Shown piece by piece: positions 33,469-44,874 of a stretch of DNA of 64,000 nt; the first letter of the stretch is position 1; every line of letters begins with the position of its first letter. The position numbers and the translations under genes were made by a program. Below the pieces are notes generated by a model that ran no database searches, was not told the DNA's origin, and saw only the letters and a program-made list of their open reading frames with translations. Source of the DNA: Hippasteria phrygiana (taxonomy: Eukaryota; Echinodermata; Asteroidea; Valvatida; Goniasteridae); the NCBI GenBank assembly GCA_037893225.1, contig JAZGUH010000762.1, positions 62,001 through 126,000 of the forward strand, written 5' to 3'.

Positions 33469-36400
33469 TCAGCGATGTGCTCGAAACTGGCCCTGGGGTG
33501 TTCAGAACACTCCATACGCCGCCCTGGGCGCGTTGGTTATGTTGAAATGCCAATTGGAGAGAAAAAAATTCGAAACATTTTTTTCAGCGATGTGCTCGAA
33601 ACTGGACGTGGAGTGTTCAAAAAATTCGAAACATTTGTTTCAGCGATGTGCTCGAAACTGGCCCTGGGGTGTTCAGAACACTCCATACGCCGCCCTGGGC
33701 GCGTTGGTTATGTTGAAATGCCAATTGGAGAGAAAATAAATTTAGAACTTTTTTTCAGCGATGTGCTCGAAACTGGCCCTGGGGTATTCAGAACACTCGA
33801 AACGCCGCCCTGGGCGCGTTGGTTATGTTGAAATGCCAATTGGAGAGAAAAAAATTCGAAACATTTTTTTCACCGATGTGCTCGAAACTGGACGTGGAGT
33901 GTTCAAAAAATTCGGAATTTTTTTTCAGCGATGTGCTCGAAAACTAGCCCTGGGGTATTCAGAACACTCCATACGCCGCCCTGGGCGCGTTGGTTATGTT
34001 GAAATGCCAATTGGAGAGAAAAAAATTCGAAACATTTTTGTCAGCGATGTGCTCGAAACTGGCCCTGGGGTGTTCAGAACACTCCATACGCCGAGCTAGG
34101 CGCGTTGGTTTTGTTGAAATGGCAATTGGAGAGAAAAAAATTTGGAACTTTTTTTCAGCGATGTGCTCGAAACTGGCCCTGGGGTATTCAGAACACTCGA
34201 TACGCCGCCCTGGGCGCGTTGGTTATGTTGAAATGCCAATTGGAGAGAAACAAATTCGAAACATTTTTTTCAGCGATGTGCTCGAAACTGGACGTGGAGT
34301 GTTCAAAAAATTCGGAATTTTTTTTCAGCGATGTGCTCGAAACTGGCCCTGGGGTATTCAGAACACTCGATACGCCGCCCTGGGCGCGTTGGTTATGTTG
34401 AAATGCCAATTGGAGAGAAAAAAATTCGAAACATTTTTTTCAGCGATGTGCTCGAAACTGGACGTGGAGTGTTCAAAAAATTCGAAACATTTTTTTCAGC
34501 GATGTGCTCGAAACTGGCCCTGGGGTATTCAGAACACTCTATACGCCGCCCTGGGCGCGTTGGTTATGTTGAAATGCCAATTGAAGAGAAAAAAATTCGA
34601 AACATTTTTGTCAGCGATGTGCTCGAAACTGGACGTGGAGTGTTCAGAACACTCCATACGCCGAGCTAGGCGCGTTGGTTTTGTTGAAATGGCAATTGGA
34701 GAGAAAAAAATTCGGAACTTTTTTTCAGCGATGTGCTCGAAACTGGCCCTGGGGTATTCAGAACACTCCATACGCCGAGCTAGGCGCGTTGGTTTTGTTA
34801 AAATGCCAATTGGAGAGAAAAAAATTCGAAATATTTTTTTCAGCGATGTGCTCGAAACTGGACGTGGAGTGTTCAAAAAATTCAAAACATTTTTTTCAGC
34901 GATGTGCTCGAAACTGGCCCTGGGGTGTTCAGAACACTCCATACGCCGAGCTAGGCGCGTTGGTTTTGTTGAAATGCCAATTGGAGAGAAAATAAATTTA
35001 GAACTTTTTTTCAGCGATGTGCTCGAAACTGGCCCTGGGGTATTCAGAACACTCGAAACGCCGCCCTGGGCGCGTTGGTTATGTTGAAATGCCAATTGGA
35101 GAGAAAAAAATTCGAAACATTTTTTTCACCGATGTGCTCGAAACTGGACGTGGAGTGTTCAAAAAATTCGAAACATTGTTTTCAGCGATGTGCTCGAAAC
35201 TGGCCCTGGGGTGTTCAGAACACTCCATACGCCGCCCTGGGCGCGTTGGTTATGTTGAAATGCCAATTGGAGAGAAAAAAATTCGAAACATTTTTTTCAG
35301 CGATGTGCTCGAAACTGGACGTGGAGTGTTCAAAAAATTCGAAACATTTTTTTCAGCGATGTGCTCGAAACTGGCCCTGGGGTGTTCAGAACACTCCATA
35401 CGCAGCCCTGGGCGCGTTGGTTATGTTGAAATGCCAATTGGAGAGAAAAAAATTCGAAACATTTTTTTCAGCGATGTGCTCGAAACTGGACGTGGAGTGT
35501 TCAAAAAATTCGAAACATTTTTTTCAGCGATGTGCTCGAAACTGGACGTGGAGTGTTCAAAAAATTCAAAACATTTTTTTCAGCGATGTGCTCGAAACTG
35601 GCCCTGGGGTGTTCAGAACACTCCATACGCCGAGCTAGGCGCGTTGGTTTTGTTGAAATGCCAATTGGAGAGAAAATAAATTTAGAACTTTTTTTCAGCG
35701 ATGTGCTCGAAACTGGCCCTGGGGTATTCAGAACACTCGAAACGCCGCCCTGGGCGCGTTGGTTATGTTGAAATGCCAATTGGAGAGAAAAAAATTCGAA
35801 ACATTTTTTTCACCGATGTGCTCGAAACTGGACGTGGAGTGTTCAAAAAATTCGAAACATTGTTTTCAGCGATGTGCTCGAAACTGGCCCTGGGGTGTTC
35901 AGAACACTCCATACGCCGCCCTGGGCGCGTTGGTTATGTTGAAATGCCAATTGGAGAGAAAAAAATTCGAAACATTTTTTTCAGCGATGTGCTCGAAACT
36001 GGACGTGGAGTGTTCAAAAAATTCGAAACATTTTTTTCAGCGATGTGCTCGAAACTGGCCCTGGGGTGTTCAGAACACTCCATACGCCGCCCTGGGCGCG
36101 TTGGTTATGTTGAAATGCCAATTGGAGAGAAAAAAATTCGAAACATTTTTTTCAGCGATGTGCTCGAAACTGGACGTGGAGTGTTCAAAAAATTCGAAAC
36201 ATTTGTTTCAGCGATGTGCTCGAAACTGGCCCTGGGGTGTTCAGAACACTCCATACGCCGCCCTGGGCGCGTTGGTTATGTTGAAATGCCAATTGGAGAG
36301 AAAAAAATTCGAAACATTTTTTTCAGCGATGTGCTCGAAACTGGACGTGGAGTGTTCAAAAAATTCAAAACATTTTTTTCAGCGATGTGCTCGAAACTGG

Positions 36401-37691
36401 CCCTGGGGTGTTCAGAACACTCCATACGCCGAGCTAGGCGCGTTGGTTTTGTTGAAATGCCAATTGGAGAGAAAATAAATTTAGAACTTTTTTTCAGCGA
36501 TGTGCTCGAAACTGGCCCTGGGGTATTCAGAACACTCGAAACGCCGCCCTGGGCGCGTTGGTTATGTTGAAATGCCAATTGGAGAGAAAAAAATTCGAAA
36601 CATTTTTTTCACCGATGTGCTCGAAACTGGACGTGGAGTGTTCAAAAAATTCGAAACATTGTTTTCAGCGATGTGCTCGAAACTGGCCCTGGGGTGTTCA
36701 GAACACTCCATACGCCGCCCTGGGCGCGTTGGTTATGTTGAAATGCCAATTGGAGAGAAAAAAATTCGAAACATTTTTTTCAGCGATGTGCTCGAAACTG
36801 GACGTGGAGTGTTCAAAAAATTCGAAACATTTTTTTCAGCGATGTGCTCGAAACTGGCCCTGGGGTGTTCAGAACACTCCATACGCCGCCCTGGGCGCGT
36901 TGGTTATGTTGAAATGCCAATTGGAGAGAAAAAAATTCGAAACATTTTTTTCAGCGATGTGCTCGAAACTGGACGTGGAGTGTTCAAAAAATTCGAAACA
37001 TTTTTTTCAGCGATGTGCTCGAAACTGGCCCTGGGGTGTTCAGAACACTCCATACGCCGCCCTGGGCGCGTTGGTTATGTTGAAATGCCAATTGGAGAGA
37101 AAAAAATTCGAAACATTTTTGTCAGCGATGTGCTCGAAACTGGCCCTGGGGTGTTCAGAACACTCCATACGCCGAGCTAGGCGCGTTGGTTTTGTTGAAA
37201 TGGCAATTGGAGAGAAAAAAATTTGGAACTTTTTTTCAGCGATGTGCTCGAAACTGGCCCTGGGGTATTCAGAACACTCGATACGCCGCCCTGGGCGCGT
37301 TGGTTATGTTGAAATGCCAATTGGAGAGAAACAAATTCGAAACATTTTTTTCAGCGATGTGCTCGAAACTGGACGTGGAGTGTTAAAAAAATTCGAAACA
37401 TTTTTTTCAGCGATGTGCTCGAAACTGGCCCTGGGGTATTCAGAACACTCGATACGCCGCCCTGGGCGCGTTGGTTATGTTGAAATGCCAATTGGAGAGA
37501 AAAAAATTCGAAACATTTTTTTCAGCGATGTGCTCGAAACTGGACGTGGAGTGTTCAAAAAATTCGAAACATTTTTTTCAGCGATGTGCTCGAAACTGGC
37601 CCTGGGGTGTTCAGAACACTCCATACGCCGCCCTGGGCGCGTTGGTTATGTTGAAATGCCAATTGGAGAGAAAAAAATTCGAAACATTTTT
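33469..37691 (+). repeat. Distant copy of 767-4989 (offset 32,702 bp)
   Basis: This 4,223-bp stretch, one 4,224-bp HOR in length, matches 767-4989 with one substitution that I found: A at 34584 (TTGAAGAG) where the other copies have TTGGAGAG. The limits are T at 33468 against G at 766 and T at 37692 against G at 4990, both in the T7/T5GT variant before CAGCG. Three large duplications lie between this copy and its match. Confidence 0.87.
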
Positions 37692-37727
37692 TTCAGCGAT
37701 GTGCTCGAAACTGGACGTGGAGTGTTA
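36986..37727 (+). repeat. 742-bp tandem duplication, copy 1
   Basis: Bases 36986-37862 match 37728-38604 at offset 742. The left limit is C at 36985 against A at 37727 (GTGTTC against GTGTTA). The right limit is G at 37863 against T at 38605. This is the shortest large-scale duplication of domain 1. Confidence 0.87.
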
Positions 37728-38604
37728 AAAAAATTCGAAACATTTTTTTCAGCGATGTGCTCGAAACTGGCCCTGGGGTGTTCAGAACACTCCATACGCC
37801 GCCCTGGGCGCGTTGGTTATGTTGAAATGCCAATTGGAGAGAAAAAAATTCGAAACATTTTTGTCAGCGATGTGCTCGAAACTGGCCCTGGGGTGTTCAG
37901 AACACTCCATACGCCGAGCTAGGCGCGTTGGTTTTGTTGAAATGGCAATTGGAGAGAAAAAAAATTGGAACTTTTTTTCAGCGATGTGCTCGAAACTGGC
38001 CCTGGGGTATTCAGAACACTCGATACGCCGCCCTGGGCGCGTTGGTTATGTTGAAATGCCAATTGGAGAGAAACAAATTCGAAACATTTTTTTCAGCGAT
38101 GTGCTCGAAACTGGACGTGGAGTGTTAAAAAAATTCGAAACATTTTTTTCAGCGATGTGCTCGAAACTGGCCCTGGGGTATTCAGAACACTCGATACGCC
38201 GCCCTGGGCGCGTTGGTTATGTTGAAATGCCAATTGGAGAGAAAAAAATTCGAAACATTTTTTTCAGCGATGTGCTCGAAACTGGACGTGGAGTGTTCAA
38301 AAAATTCGAAACATTTTTTTCAGCGATGTGCTCGAAACTGGCCCTGGGGTGTTCAGAACACTCCATACGCCGCCCTGGGCGCGTTGGTTATGTTGAAATG
38401 CCAATTGGAGAGAAAAAAATTCGAAACATTTTTTTCAGCGATGTGCTCGAAACTGGACGTGGAGTGTTAAAAAAATTCGAAACATTTTTTTCAGCGATGT
38501 GCTCGAAACTGGCCCTGGGGTGTTCAGAACACTCCATACGCCGCCCTGGGCGCGTTGGTTATGTTGAAATGCCAATTGGAGAGAAAAAAATTCGAAACAT
38601 TTTT
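37728..38604 (+). repeat. 742-bp tandem duplication, copy 2
   Basis: This copy differs from copy 1 by one base that I found: A at 37964 for T at 37222, turning A7 TTTGG into A8 TTGG. It lies at the edge of domain 1, next to the transition zone. Confidence 0.87.
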
Positions 38605-41600
38605 TTCAGCGATGTGCTCGAAACTGGACGTGGAGTGTTCAAAAAATTCGAAACATTTTTTCAGCGATGTGCTCGAAACTGGCCCTGGGGTGTTCAGAAC
38701 ACTCCATACGCCGCCCTGGGCGCGTTGGTTATGTTGAAATGCCAATTGGAGAGAAAAAAATTCGAAACATTTTTTTCAGCGATGTGCTCGAAACTGGACG
38801 TGGAGTGTTCAAAAAATTCGAAACATTTTTTTCAGCGATGTGCTCGAAACTGGCCCTGGGGTGTTCAGAACACTCCATACGCCGCCCTGGGCGCGTTGGT
38901 TATGTTGAAATGCCAATTGGAGAGAAAAAAATTCGAAACATTTTTGTCAGCGATGTGCTCGAAACTGGACGTGGAGTGTTCAGAACACTCCATACGCCGA
39001 GCTAGGCGCGTTGGTTTTGTTGAAATGGCAATTGGAGAGAAAAAAATTCGGAACTTTTTTTCAGCGATGTGCTCGAAACTGGCCCTGGGGTATTCAGAAC
39101 ACTCCATACGCCGAGCTAGGCGCGTTGGTTTTGTTAAAATGCCAATTGGAGAGAAAATAAATTTAGAACTTTTTTTCAGCGATGTGCTCGAAACTGGCAC
39201 TGGGGTATTCAGAACACTCGATACGCCGCCCTGGGCGCGTTGGTTATGTTGAACTGCCAATTGGAGAGAAAAAAATTCGAAACATTTTTTTCAGCGATGT
39301 GCTCGAAACTGGACGTGGAGTGTTCAAAAAATTCGGAATTTTTTTTCAGCGATGTGCTCGAAACTGGCCCTGGGGTATTCAGAACACTCGATACGCCGCC
39401 CTGGGCGCGTTGGTTATGTTGAAATGCCAATTGGAGAGAAACAAATTCGAAACATTTTTTTCAGCGATGTGCTCGAAACTGGACGTGGAGTTTTCAAAAA
39501 ATTCGAAACATTTTTTTCAGCGATGTGCTCGAAACTGGCCCTGGGGTATTCAGAACACTCTATACGCCGCCCTGGGCGCGTTGGTTATGTTGAAATGCCA
39601 ATTGGAGAGAAAAAAATTCGAAACATTTTTGTCAGCGATGTGCTCGAAACTGGACGTGGAGTGTTCAGAACACTCCATACGCCGAGCTAGGCGCGTTGGT
39701 TTTGTTGAAATGGCAATTGGAGAGAAAAAAATTCGGAACTTTTTTTCAGCGATGTGCTCGAAACTGGACCTGGGGTATTCAGAACACTCCATACGCCGAG
39801 CTAGGCGCGTTGGTTTTGTTAAAATGCCAATTGGAGAGAAAAAAATTCGAAATATTTTTTTCAGCGATGTGCTCGAAACTGGACGTGGAGTGTTCAAAAA
39901 ATTCAAAACATTTTTTTCAGCGATGTGCTCGAAACTGGCCCTGGGGTGTTCAGAACACTCCATACGCCGAGCTAGGCGCGTTGGTTTTGTTGAAATGCCA
40001 ATTGGAGAGAAAATAAATTTAGAACTTTTTTTCAGCGATGTGCTCGAAACTGGCCCTGGGGTATTCAGAACACTCGAAACGCCGCCCTGGGCGTGTTGGT
40101 TATGTTGAAATGCCAATTGGAGAGAAAAAAATTCGAAACATTTTTTTCACCGATGTGCTCGAAACTGGACGTGGAGTGTTCAAAAAATTCGAAACATTGT
40201 TTTCAGCGATGTGCTCGAAACTGGCCCTGGGGTGTTCAGAACACTCCATACGCCGCCCTGGGCGCGTTGGTTATGTTGAAATGCCAATTGGAGAGAAAAA
40301 AATTCGAAACATTTTTTTCAGCGATGTGCTCGAAACTGGACGTGGAGTGTTCAAAAAATTCGAAACATTTTTTTCAGCGATGTGCTCGAAACTGGCCCTG
40401 GGGTGTTCAGAACACTCCATACGCCGCCCTGGGCGCGTTGGTTATGTTGAAATGCCAATTGGAGAGAAAAAAATTCGAAACATTTTTTTCAGCGATGTGC
40501 TCGAAACTGGACGTGGAGTGTTCAAAAAATTCGAAACATTTTTTTCAGCGATGTGCTCGAAACTGGCCCTGGGGTGTTCAGAACACTCCATACGCCGCCC
40601 TGGGCGCGTTGGTTATGTTGAAATGCCAATTGGAGAGAAAAAAATTCGAAACATTTTTTTCAGCGATGTGCTCGAAACTGGACGTGGAGTGTTCAAAAAA
40701 TTCAAAACATTTTTTTCAGCGATGTGCTCGAAACTGGCCCTGGGGTGTTCAGAACACTCCATACGCCGAGCTAGGCGCGTTGGTTTTGTTGAAATGCCAA
40801 TTGGAGAGAAAATAAATTTAGAACTTTTTTTCAGCGATGTGCTCGAAACTGGCCCTGGGGTATTCAGAACACTCGAAACGCCGCCCTGGGCGCGTTGGTT
40901 ATGTTGAAATGCCAATTGGAGAGAAAAAAATTCGAAACATTTTTTTCACCGATGTGCTCGAAACTGGACGTGGAGTGTTCAAAAAATTCGAAACATTGTT
41001 TTCAGCGATGTGCTCGAAACTGGCCCTGGGGTGTTCAGAACACTCCATACGCCGCCCTGGGCGCGTTGGTTATGTTGAAATGCCAATTGGAGAGAAAAAA
41101 ATTCGAAACATTTTTTTCAGCGATGTGCTCGAAACTGGACGTGGAGTGTTCAAAAAATTCGAAACATTTTTTTCAGCGATGTGCTCGAAACTGGCCCTGG
41201 GGTGTTCAGAACACTCCATACGCCGCCCTGGGCGCGTTGGTTATGTTGAAATGCCAATTGGAGAGAAAAAAATTCGAAACATTTTTTTCAGCGATGTGCT
41301 CGAAACTGGACGTGGAGTGTTCAAAAAATTCGAAACATTTTTTTCAGCGATGTGCTCGAAACTGGCCCTGGGGTGTTCAGAACACTCCATACGCCGCCCT
41401 GGGCGCGTTGGTTATGTTGAAATGCCAATTGGAGAGAAAAAAATTCGAAACATTTTTTTCAGCGATGTGCTCGAAACTGGACGTGGAGTGTTCAGAACAC
41501 TCCATACGCCGAGCTAGGCGCGTTGGTTTTGTTGAAATGGCAATTGGAGAGAAAAAAATTCGGAACTTTTTTTCAGCGATGTGCTCGAAACTGGCCCTGG

Positions 41601-42475
41601 GGTATTCAGAACACTCCATACGCCGAGCTAGGCGCGTTGGTTTTGTTAAAATGCCAATTGGAGAGAAAATAAATTTAGAACTTTTTTTCAGCGATGTGCT
41701 CGAAACTGGCACTGGGGTATTCAGAACACTCGATACGCCGCCCTGGGCGCGTTGGTTATGTTGAACTGCCAATTGGAGAGAAAAAAATTCGAAACATTTT
41801 TTTCAGCGATGTGCTCGAAACTGGACGTGGAGTGTTCAAAAAATTCGGAATTTTTTTTCAGCGATGTGCTCGAAACTGGCCCTGGGGTATTCAGAACACT
41901 CGATACGCCGCCCTGGGCGCGTTGGTTATGTTGAAATGCCAATTGGAGAGAAACAAATTCGAAACATTTTTTTCAGCGATGTGCTCGAAACTGGACTTGG
42001 AGTTTTCAAAAAATTCGAAACATTTTTTTCAGCGATGTGCTCGAAACTGGCCCTGGGGTATTCAGAACACTCTATACGCCGCCCTGGGCGCGTTGGTTAT
42101 GTTGAAATGCCAATTGGAGAGAAAAAAATTCGAAACATTTTTGTCAGCGATGTGCTCGAAACTGGACGTGGAGTGTTCAGAACACTCCATACGCCGAGCT
42201 AGGCGCGTTGGTTTTGTTGAAATGGCAATTGGAGAGAAAAAAATTCGGAACTTTTTTTCAGCGATGTGCTCGAAACTGGCCCTGGAGTGTTCAAAAAATT
42301 CAAAACATTTTTTTCAGCGATGTGCTCGAAACTGGCCCTGGGGTGTTCAGAACACTCCATACGCCGAGCTAGGCGCGTTGGTTTTGTTGAAATGCCAATT
42401 GGAGAGAAAATAAATTTAGAACTTTTTTTCAGCGATGTGCTCGAAACTGGCCCTGGGGTATTCAGAACACTCGAA
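38605..42475 (+). repeat. Transition zone between HOR domains, with a 2,512-bp offset repeat
   Basis: Satellite units continue without a break. Bases 38947-39772 match 41459-42284 at offset 2,512 except at 39485/41997 (G/T) and 39768/42280 (A/C). The first domain-2 marker unit (GGCACTGGGG) is at 39199. Private changes cluster here: a T6 tract for T7 at 38656-38661, GCGTG for GCGCG at 40094, ACTTGG for ACGTGG at 41997, and the chimeric S unit at 42264-42319. Confidence 0.82.
42264..42319 (+). repeat. Chimeric S module with an L-type left end
   Basis: The unit reads CTGGCCCTGG, the L left end, and then AGTGTTCAAAAAATTC, the S body. It is the reciprocal of the common hybrid L (S left end on L body). 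I found only this one copy in the window. The crossover lies between GCCCTGG and GTGTTC, within the sequence L and S share. The body carries TTCAAAACA, as in the S of nearby HORs. Confidence 0.85.
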
Positions 42476-44874
42476 ACGCCGCCCTGGGCGCGTTGGTTAT
42501 GTTGAAATGCCAATTGGAGAGAAAAAAATTCGAAACATTTTTTTCACCGATGTGCTCGAAACTGGACGTGGAGTGTTCAAAAAATTCGAAACATTGTTTT
42601 CAGCGATGTGCTCGAAAACTAGCCCTGGGGTATTCAGAACACTCCATACGCCGCCCTGGGCGCGTTGGTTATGTTGAAATGCCAATTGGAGAGAAAAAAA
42701 TTCGAAACATTTTTGTCAGCGATGTGCTCGAAACTGGCCCTGGGGTGTTCAGAACACTCCATACGCCGAGCAAGGCGCGTTGGTTTTGTTGAAATGGCAA
42801 TTGGAGAGAAAAAAATTTGGAACTTTTTTTCAGCGATGTGCTCGAAACTGGCCCTGGGGTATTCAGAACACTCGATACGCCGCCCTGGGCGCGTTGGTTA
42901 TGTTGAAATGCCAATTGGAGAGAAACAAATTCGAAACATTTTTTTCAGCGATGTGCTCGAAACTGGACGTGGAGTGTTCAAAAAATTCGGAATTTTTTTT
43001 CAGCGATGTGCTCGAAACTGGCCCTGGGGTATTCAGAACACTCGATACGCCGCCCTGGGCGCGTTGGTTATGTTGAAATGCCAATTGGAGAGAAAAAAAT
43101 TCGAAACATTTTTTTCAGCGATGTGCTCGAAACTGGACGTGGAGTGTTCAAAAAATTCGAAACATTTTTTTCAGCGATGTGCTCGAAACTGGCCCTGGGG
43201 TATTCAGAACACTCTATACGCCGCCCTGGGCGCGTTGGTTATGTTGAAATGCCAATTGGAGAGAAAAAAATTCGAAACATTTTTTTCAGCGATGTGCTCG
43301 AAACTGGACGTGGAGTGTTCAAAAAATTCGAAACATTTTTTTCAGCGATGTGCTCGAAACTGGCCCTGGGGTGTTCAGAACACTCCATACGCCGCCCTGG
43401 GCGCGTTGGTTATGTTGAAATGCCAATTGGAGAGAAAAAAATTCGAAACATTTTTGTCAGCGATGTGCTCGAAACTGGACGTGGAGTGTTCAGAACACTC
43501 CATACGCCGAGCTAGGCGCGTTGGTTTTGTTGAAATGGCAATTGGAGAGAAAAAAATTCGGAACTTTTTTTCAGCGATGTGCTCGAAACTGGCCCTGGGG
43601 TATTCAGAACACTCCATACGCCGCCCTGGGCGCGTTGGTTATGTTGAAATGCCAATTGGAGAGAAAAAAATTCGAAACATTTTTTTCAGCGATGTGCTCG
43701 AAACTGGCCCTGGGGTGTTCAGAACACTCCATACGCCGAGCTAGGCGCGTTGGTTTTGTTGAAATGGCAATTGGAGAGAAAAAAATTCGGAACTTTTTTT
43801 CAGCGATGTGCTCGAAACTGGCCCTGGGGTATTCAGAACACTCCATACGCCGCCCTGGGCGCGTTGGTTATGTTGAAATGCCAATTGGAGAGAAAAAAAT
43901 TCGAAACATTTTTTTCAGCGATGTGCTCGAAACTGGCCCTGGGGTGTTCAGAACACTCCATACGCCGAGCTAGGCGCGTTGGTTTTGTTGAAATGCCAAT
44001 TGGAGAGAAAATAAATTTAGAACTTTTTTCAGCGATGTGCTCGAAACTGGCACTGGGGTATTCAGAACACTCGATACGCCGCCCTGGGCGCGTTGGTTAT
44101 GTTGAACTGCCAATTGGAGAGAAAAAAATTCGAAACATTTTTTTCAGCGATGTGCTCGAAACTTGGACGTGGAGTGTTCAAAAAATTCGGAATTTTTTTT
44201 CAGCGATGTGCTCGAAACTGGCCCTGGGGTATTCAGAACACTCGATACGCCGCCCTGGGCGCGTTGGTTATGTTGAAATGCCAATTGGAGAGAAACAAAT
44301 TCGAAACATTTTTTTCAGCGATGTGCTCGAAACTGGACGTGGAGTTTTCAAAAAATTCGAAACATTTTTTTCAGCGATGTGCTCGAAACTGGCCCTGGGG
44401 TATTCAGAACACTCTATACGCCGCCCTGGGCGCGTTGGTTATGTTGAAATGCCAATTGGAGAGAAACAAATTCGAAACATTTTTTTCAGCGATGTGCTCG
44501 AAACTGGACGTGGAGTGTTCAAAAAATTCGAAACATTTTTTTCAGCGATGTGCTCGAAACTAGCCCTGGGGTATTCAGAACACTCCATACGCCGAGCTAG
44601 GCGCGTTGGTTTTGTTAAAATGCCAATTGGAGAGAAAAAAATTCGAAATATTTTTTTCAGCGATGTGTTCGAAACTGGACGTGGAGTGTTCAAAAAATTC
44701 GAAACATTTTTTTCAGCGATGTGCTCGAAACTGGCCCTGGGGTGTTCAGAACACTCCATACGCCGAGCTAGGCGCGTTGGTTTTGTTGAAATGCCAATTC
44801 GAGAGAAAATAAATTTAGAACTTTTTTTCAGCGATGTGCTCGAAACTGGCCCTGGGGTATTCAGAACACTCGAT
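42476..44874 (+). repeat. 2,399-bp HOR of domain 2, copy 1
   Basis: Bases 42476-45377 match 44875-47776 at offset 2,399, with two substitutions noted: A at 42772 against T at 45171 (GAGCAAGG/GAGCTAGG), and T at 45148 against G at 47547 (GTGTTCAG/GTGTGCAG). The left limit is A at 42475 against T at 44874. The marker units GGCACTGGGG (44052 and 46451) and the T6 tracts (44024 and 46423) are shared. Confidence 0.87.
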
